From Microbacterium hydrocarbonoxydans (GTDB lineage: Bacteria > Actinomycetota > Actinomycetes > Actinomycetales > Microbacteriaceae), in contig NZ_JYJB01000007.1 of the NCBI RefSeq assembly GCF_000956475.1, positions 62,001 to 126,000 on the forward strand: a stretch of DNA of 64,000 nucleotides, written 5' to 3'. How positions within the stretch are numbered: the stretch's first letter is position 1; each line of letters opens with the position of its first letter. Below the pieces are notes generated by a model that saw only the letters and a program-made list of their open reading frames with translations, had not been told where the DNA came from and searched no databases. Both the position numbers and the translations under genes were made by a program. Of the stretch, positions 15,173 through 22,989 are shown in pieces.

Positions 15173-15904
15173 ATGTCGCAGAGCGTGCGCAGGGCCGCCC
15201 TGATCGTCGATGCCATCTCAGCGCGGCCGCAGAGCGTCGCCGAGCTGGCCGCGGAGTTCGGGCTGCACCGATCGACCATGTTCCGCGAGCTGCAGACTCT
15301 CGAAGACGTGGGCTACGTGCGCCGCCGCGCCGACGGCGCCTACGTCCTGGCCTTCCATCTCGTCTCGCTCGCCCAGGTCGCCCTCGAGCATCTCGAACTC
15401 AGGAAGGCGGCGGCCGCTCCGCTGCGAGACCTGCACGAGGTCACGGGCAACACCCTGCACGTCGCGGCGCTCATCGACGACTCGATCGTGTACGTCGACA
15501 AGGCGGAGGATCAGAGCGGGATGCGCATGTACTCCCGCATCGGCTCGCGCGTGCTGCCGTACTGCACCGGCGTGGGCAAGGCCATCCTCGCCGACCTCGA
15601 CGAGCATCGCCGGGATGCCGTGCTTGCGGGCACGGAATGGACCGCACACACCGCGAACACGCTCACAAGCAGGCGTGCACTCGACGCGGAACTCGACGTG
15701 GTCGCGGCCCGCGGCTGGGCGGTCGACGACGCCGAGTTCGAGGACTTCGTCAACTGCGTGGCCGTGCCGATCCGCGGCCCGCTGGGCGTCGTGGGCGCGC
15801 TCTCGCTCACGGCGGTCCGCGCCGTGCAGGATCTCGACGAGCTCGCGGTGCGCATCCCCCTGCTGCAGCGAACGGCGGCGCAGATCGCGCGCGAGGTCGG
15901 CTGA
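15173..15904 (+). CDS. IclR family transcriptional regulator
   Basis: 243 aa. N-terminal winged helix (SVAELAAEFGLHRSTMFREL) and a C-terminal IclR effector domain with GNTLHVAALID, GVGKAILADL and a final AVPIRGPLGVVGALSL segment. IclR proteins bind small acids or keto acids. The ATG lies one base after the deaminase-like gene stop, so the two genes are coupled; it probably acts at the palindromic region upstream of that gene and of kdgK. Confidence 0.9.
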   Translation: MSQSVRRAALIVDAISARPQSVAELAAEFGLHRSTMFRELQTLEDVGYVRRRADGAYVLAFHLVSLAQVALEHLELRKAAAAPLRDLHEVTGNTLHVAALIDDSIVYVDKAEDQSGMRMYSRIGSRVLPYCTGVGKAILADLDEHRRDAVLAGTEWTAHTANTLTSRRALDAELDVVAARGWAVDDAEFEDFVNCVAVPIRGPLGVVGALSLTAVRAVQDLDELAVRIPLLQRTAAQIAREVG

Positions 15905-15918
15905 CGTATCTTGGGGAG

Positions 15919-17142
15919 GTGCCCGACTTCCCCTATGCCCGCCTGAGAAGGCGGCCCGACGTCGAGGCCGAGAACCTGCAGGCCCACGACGCCACCGATG
16001 TGCTGCTCGTCGAGAAGGCGCTCGACGCCGGCGTTCCCGGCCACGAGATCGCCGTGATCGGAGACGAGTACGGCGCCATCACGCTGGCGCTCACGGATGC
16101 CGGGCTCAGCGGGGTGCGGGTGCATCAGGACCTCGTGACGGGCCGCAGAGCACTGGCGCTGAACGCGGAGGATCTCGGGCTGAGCGGATTCGTCTCCTGC
16201 GAGCTCGAGGCCGCGCTGCTCGAGGGCGCGCGGCTCGTGCTCCTGCAGCTGCCGAAGTCGCTCGCAGAGCTCGAGGAGATCGCGGATGCCGTGGCCCGAT
16301 GGGCGGCCCCCGATGCGGTGCTGATCGCCGGCGGACGGGTCAAGCACATGACGCTCGCTCAGAACGAGGTGCTCGGCCGGTCGTTCGCCGAGGTGCAGCC
16401 GCAGCGTGCCGAGCGGAAGTCGCGGCTGATCGTCGCGTCGACTGCGCTGCCCGCGCCCGCATCCCCGCCGTTCCCGGTGACGGCGCAGCACGACGGACTG
16501 ACTCTCGTCGCGCACGGCGGCGCCTTCGCCGGTCCTCGGCTCGACATCGGCACCCGCGTGCTGCTCGACGTCCTCGACCGCGAGACAGGTGCTCGCGGCA
16601 CTCGGTCGTTGAGTGGCGACTCCCGGTCGTCGAGCGGGGAGCGAAGCGACGAGCGCCGTACTGAGCGAGCGGAGCGAGTCGAACTGACGACATGCGCCGC
16701 CCCGGCAGGGGAGAGCGTCGTCGACCTCGGCTGCGGAACCGGAGCCCTCGCGGTCTCCTACGCCCTCGCCCACCCCGAGGCCCGCGTGATCGCGACCGAC
16801 CGCTCGGCGGCGGCCGCGGCATCCGCTCGCGCGACCGTGCTCGCGAACCGCGTGGAGGATCGCGTGAGTGTGATGCACGACGACGCCGGCTCCGAGATCG
16901 CCGACGGATCGATCGACGTGGTGCTGCTCAACCCGCCGTTCCATCTCGGCACGAGCGTGCACACAGGGGCGGCGACGCGCCTGTTCGAGGCGGCGGCGCG
17001 GATGCTGCGCCCTGGGGGCGAGCTCTGGACGGTCTACAACTCGTCACTCGGCTACCGGACCGAACTGACCCGCATCGTCGGCGCGACAGAGCAGGTCGAG
17101 CGCACGCCGAAGTTCACGGTGACGCACAGCATCCGGCGCTGA
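15919..17142 (+). CDS. Class I SAM-dependent methyltransferase, RsmC/RlmG type
   Basis: 407 aa. Two methyltransferase-like folds, as in RsmC/RlmG 16S/23S rRNA guanine-N2 methyltransferases. The N-terminal half is a degenerate copy (IAVIGDEYGAITLAL). The C-terminal half is catalytic, with the SAM motif VVDLGCGTGALAVSYA and the target-base motif NPPF in VLLNPPFHLG. The linker between the halves (about residues 228-256) is an Arg/Ser/Glu-rich insertion encoded by a repeat sequence. The start is GTG directly after GGGGAG; TATCTT about 6 bases earlier suggests a leaderless transcript. Confidence 0.85.
   Translation: MPDFPYARLRRRPDVEAENLQAHDATDVLLVEKALDAGVPGHEIAVIGDEYGAITLALTDAGLSGVRVHQDLVTGRRALALNAEDLGLSGFVSCELEAALLEGARLVLLQLPKSLAELEEIADAVARWAAPDAVLIAGGRVKHMTLAQNEVLGRSFAEVQPQRAERKSRLIVASTALPAPASPPFPVTAQHDGLTLVAHGGAFAGPRLDIGTRVLLDVLDRETGARGTRSLSGDSRSSSGERSDERRTERAERVELTTCAAPAGESVVDLGCGTGALAVSYALAHPEARVIATDRSAAAAASARATVLANRVEDRVSVMHDDAGSEIADGSIDVVLLNPPFHLGTSVHTGAATRLFEAAARMLRPGGELWTVYNSSLGYRTELTRIVGATEQVERTPKFTVTHSIRR
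16599..16686 (+). repeat. Palindromic repeat inserted in frame in the methyltransferase gene
   Basis: The segment includes CGGTCGTTGAGTGG, GGGGAGCGAAGCGACGAG and TGAGCGAGCGGAGCGAGTCG. It is related to the intergenic inverted repeat at 21172-21258 (GGTCATTGAGCGAGCGAGCG). It keeps the frame and encodes a low-complexity linker (RSLSGDSRSSSGERSDERR). Confidence 0.7.
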
Positions 17143-17181
17143 CTCCTGCACATCCGAGGCTGACTCCTGCACATCCGAGGC
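17140..17181 (+). repeat. Two perfect 21-bp tandem units at a gene end
   Basis: TGACTCCTGCACATCCGAGG plus C occurs twice in tandem. The first unit starts with the methyltransferase TGA stop, so a second stop in the same frame follows. A short open frame after it (17164-17259, ending RRLDGLDADLQAIAKRMPPG) looks like the remnant of a gene end. Confidence 0.75.
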
Positions 17182-17271
17182 CTCGATCGGGTCGAGCGCC
17201 GACTCGACGGTCTCGACGCCGATCTGCAGGCGATCGCGAAGCGGATGCCGCCCGGCTGAGGCGTCGTCGGC

Positions 17272-17619
17272 TCAGCCCCGCAGATCGAGGTCGACGAGGA
17301 AGCCGCTCGGGGGTCGTTCGTCGGGAACGCTCCACGGCACCGCGGACGCAGGAGCGATCTGAGCCGAACCCGCCACGGGGAAGCCGCCTTCATGGCGCAG
17401 CCTCACCGCCGCGATGGCGGTCACGACACCCATCCGCTGCGGCAGGGGCTCGTCCTCGTGGTGCATCTCGCGCGCGTCCACGGTCTCCGCGAGTTCCGCG
17501 CCGAGGGCGTTCGCGAGCCATGCGTCGATGCCGTAGGCGAGGCCGAGACTCACCTCCGATCCGACCTGGAACGGATCGCCGCAGCATCCCCAGTCCCACC
17601 CCGACAGCCAGATTCGCAT
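17272..17619 (-). CDS. Small hypothetical protein, DUF6578-like
   Basis: 115 aa. The N-terminus MRIWLSGWDWGCCGDPFQVG, with a tandem Cys pair and the GDPFxVG phrase, resembles the actinobacterial DUF6578 group; function is unknown. The C-terminal part is less conserved in character and ends with GFLVDLDLRG. No signal peptide. It is convergent with the methyltransferase gene. I chose the second ATG, since the longer start gives an unusual N-terminus. Confidence 0.65.
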   Translation of the reverse strand: MRIWLSGWDWGCCGDPFQVGSEVSLGLAYGIDAWLANALGAELAETVDAREMHHEDEPLPQRMGVVTAIAAVRLRHEGGFPVAGSAQIAPASAVPWSVPDERPPSGFLVDLDLRG

Positions 17620-17943
17620 GTCTGAGAGACTACTCGTGAAGCCCACCCATTCCCCCGGTCAGCCGCGGAAACCGAACAGCTTTCAGCGGCGCGGATTTGC
17701 CCCTGATCGGCCATTTCGTTATGTTGGTCTGTGGGCCTCACGGCCCAAGACCAGTCCGCGGCCGCGTCCTTCTTTCGATGAGCTGTGCTGCGAAGAGGCG
17801 TGGGCGTACGGTCGATGTTCTCTGCGAGGGATCCGAAATCCGTCGCCAGCGCCGCCACAGCCACGCACTCGAAACGGCCCCGTGAACGTCACCCGGGCGT
17901 AACCGAAGCGGGCTCGCCCCATAGGGCGCGCCGCGGGGGAAAC
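17620..17943. other. 324-bp leader region of the proVWX operon
   Basis: No gene of its own. It contains a promoter with a hairpin over the start site (separate entry), about 210 bp before the proV start. The remaining leader carries no frame I would call coding. Confidence 0.6.
17697..17752 (+). promoter_or_regulatory. proV: proVWX promoter and adjoining hairpin
   Basis: TTGCCC at 17697-17702 and TATGTT at 17720-17725 are spaced by 17 bases. Directly after the -10 box lies an inverted repeat, GGTCTgTGGGCC at 17726-17737 with GGCCCAAGACC at 17742-17752. It overlaps the expected start of transcription, so it is either an operator or the 5' hairpin of a leader of about 210 bases. Confidence 0.55.
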
Positions 17944-19287
17944 GTGTCCGAAATCGCACTTGAAGCGCGCCATCTCTACAAGGTGTTCGGGAAGAATCCG
18001 AACCAGGCCGTTCGCCGGCTGAAGGCCGGGGAACGCCGTACCGACGTCACCGACGCAGGCACTGCCGCCGTCATCGACGCCGGCTTCACCGTGAACCGCG
18101 GTGAGATCTTCGTCATCATGGGGCTGTCCGGCTCCGGCAAGTCCACCATCATCCGCATGCTGAACGGGCTGCACGAGGCGACCGACGGCTCCGTCCTCGT
18201 CGCCGGCGACCCGATCACCGGCATCCCCGCCTCGCGTCTGCGCGAGATCCGGCGCGACCGCATCTCGATGGTGTTCCAGCACTTCGCGCTGCTGCCGCAC
18301 CGCACGGTGGCCGCGAACGTCGCGTACCCGCTCGAGCTCAAGGGCACCCCGCGTGCCGAGCGTCTCGCGAAGGCCGAGGAGATCCTCTCGCTCGTCGGGC
18401 TCGAAGGGCAGGGCGAGAAGCTCCCCTCCGAGCTCTCCGGAGGAATGCAGCAGCGTGTCGGCATCGCCCGTGCGCTCGCCGCCGACACCGACATCCTGCT
18501 CATGGACGAGGCGTTCAGCGCGCTCGATCCCCTGATCCGCCGCGAGATGCAGGAGCAGCTGCTCGAGCTGCAGGAGAAGCTGCAGAAGACGATCGTCTTC
18601 ATCACGCACGACCTCAACGAGGCGATGTTCCTCGGCGACCGCATCGCGGTGATGCGCGACGGACGTATCGTGCAGATCGGCACCCCGGAGGACATCCTCA
18701 CCGACCCCGCGAACGACTACGTCGAGCAGTTCGTGCAGGACGTCGACCGCGCCCGCGTGCTCACCGCGTCGAACGTGATGGAGCGCCCCCGCCCCGTCGT
18801 CGCAGAGACAGCCGGACCCCGCACCGCGCTTCGTCAGATGCGCGACGCCTACATGTCGGCGACCTACGTCGTCGGCCGCGACCGCAAGCTCGTGGGCATC
18901 GTGACCGACCGCGATGCCGTCAAGCTCGTCCGCAAGGGCGAGACGACGCTCGCGTCGATCCTCAAGCCCGTGCCGCTCGCGGTCGACGAGAACGAGGTCC
19001 TGATGAACCTGTTCATCCCCGCCGTCGAGTCGCCCGTGCCGCTGGCGGTGACGGATGCCGACGGCCGACTCGTCGGAGTCATCCCCCGCGTCACGCTGCT
19101 GGCCGCCCTCGGCCCCGGCCCCGGAGCGACCGGCGAGCTCACGCTGCCGCTCATGCCGATGCCGCAGGCCGAGATCGACGCCGTGCTCGACGACGGCTGG
19201 ACCGCCGAGCCCGCGACCTTCCCGGTCGTCGAGCGAGGTCTCGAGCGCCCGGATGATGCGACGCCGACCGAGGAGATCACCCGATGA
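17944..19287 (+). CDS. proV: Glycine betaine/proline ABC transporter ATP-binding protein
   Basis: 447 aa. ATPase domain with Walker A GLSGSGKST (residues about 60-68), Q-loop VFQHFALLPH, signature LSGGMQQRVG and Walker B ILLMDEAFSALDP. After it come two CBS domains (about residues 280-400, for example AYMSATYVVGRDRKLVGIVTD), which in OpuA-type systems sense ionic strength or nucleotides. The GTG start has GGGGGA before it. It powers uptake of compatible solutes with the overlapping permease and lipoprotein genes. Confidence 0.92.
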   Translation: MSEIALEARHLYKVFGKNPNQAVRRLKAGERRTDVTDAGTAAVIDAGFTVNRGEIFVIMGLSGSGKSTIIRMLNGLHEATDGSVLVAGDPITGIPASRLREIRRDRISMVFQHFALLPHRTVAANVAYPLELKGTPRAERLAKAEEILSLVGLEGQGEKLPSELSGGMQQRVGIARALAADTDILLMDEAFSALDPLIRREMQEQLLELQEKLQKTIVFITHDLNEAMFLGDRIAVMRDGRIVQIGTPEDILTDPANDYVEQFVQDVDRARVLTASNVMERPRPVVAETAGPRTALRQMRDAYMSATYVVGRDRKLVGIVTDRDAVKLVRKGETTLASILKPVPLAVDENEVLMNLFIPAVESPVPLAVTDADGRLVGVIPRVTLLAALGPGPGATGELTLPLMPMPQAEIDAVLDDGWTAEPATFPVVERGLERPDDATPTEEITR

Positions 19288-20234
19288 ACTTCCACCTTCC
19301 CATCGGCACCTGGGTCGAATCCGCCGTCGACTGGATCAAGTCCAACCTCGACGGCCTGCTCGACGTCGTCTCCTTCGTCGTGACCTTCCTCGTCGAAGGC
19401 CTCACGTTCCTCCTGCTGCTGCCGTACTTCTACGTCGTGATCGTGGTCGCCGCGCTCATCGCCTGGCTCGTGCGCTCGTGGCAGCTCGCTGTCGGCACCG
19501 TGATCTCCTTCGCGCTCATCGTCGCGATGGGCCTGTGGGTCCCCGCGATGCAGACGCTCGCTCTCGTGCTGGTCGCGGCGCTCGTCGCGGTGGTCATCGC
19601 GATCCCGCTCGGCATCTGGTCGGCCCGCAACCCCACGGTGCGCGCGGTGCTGAAGCCCGTGCTCGACTTCATGCAGACCATGCCCGCCTTCGTGTACCTG
19701 ATCCCGGCGATCGTGTTCTTCAGCATCGGCGTGGTCCCCGGGCTCGTCGCCACCGTCATCTTCGCGCTGCCCCCTGGCGTGCGACTCACCGAGCTCGGCA
19801 TCCGCGGAGTCGACTCCGAGACGGTCGAGGCAGGACAGGCCTTCGGCGCCACGCCCGCGCAGATCCTGCGCGGCATCCAGCTTCCGCTCGCCATGCCCAC
19901 GATCCTCGCCGGCGTCAACCAGGTCATCATGCTCGCGCTGTCGATGGCCGTGATCGCGGGAATGGCAGGCGCTGACGGACTCGGAAAGATGGTCGTCGAG
20001 GCGATCTCGACCGTGAACATCGCCAAGGGCGTCGAGGCGGGGCTGGGCGTCGTGCTCATCGCCGTGTTCCTCGACCGTGTCACCGCGGCCCTCGGCTCGC
20101 TGGGGCGCCACCCCGGCTCGCTGCTGTGGACGCTCGCGCAGCGCCGCTCCGGACAGCGCGTCACCGCTGCATCCGCTCCCGTGGCCGATGCGGCCGACGT
20201 CCACACCGACGAGAAGGAGCTTCAGCATGCGTAA
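19284..20234 (+). CDS. proW: Glycine betaine/proline ABC transporter permease
   Basis: 316 aa with about seven membrane helices and the BPD_transp_1 permease core (LDFMQTMPAFVYLIPAIVFF, then the EAA-type loop VDSETVEAGQAFGATPAQIL). Its ATG overlaps the proV stop by 4 bases. The protein ends with a polar tail of about 40 residues. It forms the membrane channel for ProV and the ProX lipoprotein. Confidence 0.92.
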   Translation: MNFHLPIGTWVESAVDWIKSNLDGLLDVVSFVVTFLVEGLTFLLLLPYFYVVIVVAALIAWLVRSWQLAVGTVISFALIVAMGLWVPAMQTLALVLVAALVAVVIAIPLGIWSARNPTVRAVLKPVLDFMQTMPAFVYLIPAIVFFSIGVVPGLVATVIFALPPGVRLTELGIRGVDSETVEAGQAFGATPAQILRGIQLPLAMPTILAGVNQVIMLALSMAVIAGMAGADGLGKMVVEAISTVNIAKGVEAGLGVVLIAVFLDRVTAALGSLGRHPGSLLWTLAQRRSGQRVTAASAPVADAADVHTDEKELQHA

Positions 20235-21153
20235 GTCCAGGATCATCAGCATCGCGGCTCTCGGAGTCGCGACATCCCTCGCTCTCGCCGGCTGTGCGAC
20301 CGACGGCGCCGGTGGCACCAGCGGCCTCACCGGCGGCGGTTCGAGCACAGGCGGCGGCGACAAGGGCACCATCACCCTCGGCTACCTGCCCAGCTGGACC
20401 GACGGTCTCAGCACGGCGTACCTGCTGCAGGACCAGCTCGAGAAGCTCGGCTACGACGTCGAGATGAAGACGCTCACCGAGGCGGGGCCGCTGTACGCGG
20501 GGCTCGCGCAGGGCGACGTCGATCTCTACCCGTCGGCCTGGCCCGAGCTCACGCACGCCGAGTACATGAAGAAGTACTCCGATGACATCGAGGATCTCGG
20601 GGCGTACTACGACCACGCGAAGCTCACGATCGCCGTGCCCGAGTACTCCGACATCGATTCGATCGACGACCTCGCGGGCAAGGGCGCGGAGTTCGGCGGC
20701 AAGATCGTCGGCATCGAGCCGGGCGCGGGTCTGACCGCACAGGCGGGCAAGATGCTGTCGGCGTACGGTCTCGACGGCGAGTACTCGCTGCTGACCTCGT
20801 CGACCGCTGCCATGCTCACAGAGCTGAAGGCGGCCACCGAGAAGCAGGAGGACATCGTCGTCACACTGTGGCGGCCCTTCTGGGCCAACGACGCGTTCCC
20901 GATCAAAGACCTCGAAGACCCGAAGGGCGCGATGGGCGAGGCCGAGGGCCTGCACTTCCTGGGCACCAAGGGCTTCGCGGAGGAGTTCCCGGAGGCAGCC
21001 GAGCTGATCGAGAAGATCAGGCTCGACGACGAGCAGTACGGCTCGCTCGAAGACCTCGTCGTGAATAAGTTCGGCGAGGGCAAGGAAGCGGATGCCGTCG
21101 ATGCCTGGCTCGAGGAGAACGGCGACCAGTTCGACTGGGTCGTCAAGGGCTGA
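20227..21153 (+). CDS. proX: Glycine betaine/proline-binding lipoprotein
   Basis: 308 aa. Lipoprotein signal with LALAGC, then a Gly/Ser linker and an OpuAC-type ligand-binding domain (ITLGYLPSWTDGLSTAYLLQ, LYPSAWPELTHAEYMKKY). Trp residues in such positions form the cation-pi cage for quaternary amines. The start overlaps the end of proW by 8 bases. It captures the osmolyte outside the membrane and delivers it to ProW. Confidence 0.92.
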   Translation: MRKSRIISIAALGVATSLALAGCATDGAGGTSGLTGGGSSTGGGDKGTITLGYLPSWTDGLSTAYLLQDQLEKLGYDVEMKTLTEAGPLYAGLAQGDVDLYPSAWPELTHAEYMKKYSDDIEDLGAYYDHAKLTIAVPEYSDIDSIDDLAGKGAEFGGKIVGIEPGAGLTAQAGKMLSAYGLDGEYSLLTSSTAAMLTELKAATEKQEDIVVTLWRPFWANDAFPIKDLEDPKGAMGEAEGLHFLGTKGFAEEFPEAAELIEKIRLDDEQYGSLEDLVVNKFGEGKEADAVDAWLEENGDQFDWVVKG

Positions 21154-21171
21154 CCGCTTGTGCGGCGTGAG

Positions 21172-21258
21172 GCGTTTCGTCTCGCTTCGCTCGCTCAACG
21201 ACCGAGGTCGCGGCTCCGGGTCATTGAGCGAGCGAGCGCAGCGAGCGAGACGAAACGC
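21172..21258. repeat. Long inverted repeat after proX
   Basis: The left arm 21172-21203 (GCGTTTCGTCTCGCTTCGCT...) pairs with the right arm 21219-21258 (...GCGAGCGAGACGAAACGC), the right arm having an 8-base expansion of the GAGC unit. It can act as transcript-end hairpin for proVWX. It belongs to the GAGCGAGC/GACGAAACGC repeat type also found inside the methyltransferase gene. Confidence 0.75.
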
Positions 21259-21303
21259 GCCACGCGCAACCCCCTGATCCGTGCTCGTCCCCAGGCGTAG
21301 CCT

Positions 21304-22806
21304 GTGGCCGTGGACGGGTTCGCTGCGGTCGATTTCGGCTTCGCCCGCGAGGTCCTGCAGAGGGGCATCGCGGCGCTCTACCTCGTCGCGTTCCTCTCGA
21401 CGCTGAACCAGTTCCGCCCGCTGCTGGGCGAGCGCGGGCTGCTTCCCGCGCCGGCGCTGCTCGAATGGGTCGCGGCGCGCGAGACCAGGAAGCGGATGCT
21501 GAACCCCACGCTGTTCCGCCGCATCCGCTACACAGACCGCCGTCTCGTGATCCTGTGCTGGTGCGGCATGGCCGTCGCTGCGGCGCTCGCGGCCGGCATC
21601 CCGCAGCTCGGTCCGCCCTGGGTGCCGATGCTCTGCTTCCTGGCCCTCTGGCTCGGGTACATGTCGGTCGTCAGCATCGGGCAGACGTTCTACTCGTTCG
21701 GGTGGGAGATGCTGCTGCTCGAGGCCGGCTTCCTCGCGTCGTTCCTGGGCTCGAACGACCAGCCGCCGCCGACCGTGATCATCGTGCTGTTCTGGTGGCT
21801 GCTGTTCCGGCTGGAGTTCGGCGCGGGCATGATCAAGATCCGCGGCGGCCAGGAGTGGCGCGACCTCACCGCCCTGACCTTCCATCACGAGACGCAGCCG
21901 ATGCCGGGGCCGCTGAGCAGGCAGGCGCATCTGCTTCCGCGGTGGTTCCACAAGGGCGAGGTCGTGGGGAATCACTTCGCGCAGCTGGTGGTGCCGTTCT
22001 TCCTGTTCGCGCCGCTTGTGAGCTGGGTCCCTGAGCCAGTCGAAGGGTGGCTTCCCGGTCCCGTGCCGCAGATCATCGGTGCGGTGGCCGCGGGCATCGT
22101 CATCGCGACGCAGACCTGGCTCGTGCTGACCGGCAACTTCGCCTGGCTGAACTGGGCGACCATCGTGATCGCCTTCTCGGCCATCGGCCTCCCGGGCATG
22201 GGCGCGCCTGTCCGACCGGCCGAGACCGCGTGGCCCTGGCTCATCGACGCGATCCCTCTGTACTGGTTCGTGATCACCTGCGCCGTCGGCATCCTCTGTC
22301 TCGTGCTCAGCTGGCCCGCGCTGCGCAACCTGTTCGCGCGCCGGCAGCTGATGAACGCCGGTTTCAACCGCTGGCAGATCGGGAACGCGTACGGGGCGTT
22401 CGGCACCGTGACGAAGGAGCGCGTCGAGATCGTCGTCGAAGGGTCGGCCGATGAAGACGGGGCGCAGTGGCACGAATACGAATTCAAGGGCAAGCCGGGT
22501 GATGTCAGACGGCTGCCGCGGCAGTTCGCTCCGTACCACCTGCGGCTCGACTGGCTGATGTGGTTCCTGCCGCTCGGGCGCTCGCTCGACGACTGGTTCA
22601 CCGCTTTCCTCGTGCGGCTGCTCGAGGCGGATGCTCCGACCCTCGCGCTGCTGCGAGTCGACCCGTTCCGCGGCGAGCGGCCGCGGTGGGTGCGGGCCGT
22701 GTCGTACCGCTACCGCTACGCGACTCGAGCGGAGCGAAAGGCCGACGGCGTGATCTGGGTGCGGACGCGGCGACGGGTGCTTCTGGGGCCGTTCGGACTG
22801 AAGTGA
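21304..22806 (+). CDS. Lipase maturation factor family membrane protein
   Basis: 500 aa polytopic membrane protein. Family hallmarks are GWEMLLLEAGFLASFLG, LLFRLEFGAGMIKIRGG and the phrase HETQPMPGPLSRQAH followed by NHFAQLVVPF. Eukaryotic LMF1 helps fold dimeric lipases; bacterial members are common in Actinobacteria and have no assigned role. The C-terminal part is soluble and beta-rich. The start is GTG (two alternatives, 21304 and 21310). One loop contains PEPVEG, encoded by a known genomic repeat motif. Confidence 0.87.
   Translation: MAVDGFAAVDFGFAREVLQRGIAALYLVAFLSTLNQFRPLLGERGLLPAPALLEWVAARETRKRMLNPTLFRRIRYTDRRLVILCWCGMAVAAALAAGIPQLGPPWVPMLCFLALWLGYMSVVSIGQTFYSFGWEMLLLEAGFLASFLGSNDQPPPTVIIVLFWWLLFRLEFGAGMIKIRGGQEWRDLTALTFHHETQPMPGPLSRQAHLLPRWFHKGEVVGNHFAQLVVPFFLFAPLVSWVPEPVEGWLPGPVPQIIGAVAAGIVIATQTWLVLTGNFAWLNWATIVIAFSAIGLPGMGAPVRPAETAWPWLIDAIPLYWFVITCAVGILCLVLSWPALRNLFARRQLMNAGFNRWQIGNAYGAFGTVTKERVEIVVEGSADEDGAQWHEYEFKGKPGDVRRLPRQFAPYHLRLDWLMWFLPLGRSLDDWFTAFLVRLLEADAPTLALLRVDPFRGERPRWVRAVSYRYRYATRAERKADGVIWVRTRRRVLLGPFGLK
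22029..22047 (+). repeat. CTGAGCC-type 19-bp repeat motif inside a gene
   Basis: CCCTGAGCCAGTCGAAGGG is one base from the CCTGAGCCTGTCGAAGG motif scattered through many high-GC genomes. Here it is in frame and encodes PEPVEG in a loop of the lipase maturation factor protein. Confidence 0.6.
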
Positions 22807-22816
22807 GCCGGCCGCC

Positions 22817-22910
22817 GGCTGTTCACAATTCAGGAACAAAGGCGCCGGATCGGCCGCATCGGGCTCTGAAACCGCCGGCGGGATCGGCTCTTCCTGAGTT
22901 GTGAACAGCC
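22817..22910. repeat. Inverted repeat with 20-bp arms between convergent genes
   Basis: GGCTGTTCACAATTCAGGAA at 22817-22836 pairs with TTCCTGAGTTGTGAACAGCC at 22891-22910, 19 of 20 positions. The 54-bp interior has its own partly complementary GC-rich parts. It may serve as bidirectional terminator, or be a small non-autonomous repeat. Confidence 0.7.
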
Positions 22911-22989
22911 GAGGCCGCCGCCGAGCGCGGCGAAACGCCCCGGCCGGGGATGAGACCCCGGACGGAGCGTTCCGTCTCGCTTGGCGCGA

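Noticed and set aside
20161..22839. 892-codon minus-strand open frame
   Set aside because: It is antisense to proX and the lipase maturation factor gene; low-complexity Arg/His/Glu-rich translation typical of a GC-rich shadow.
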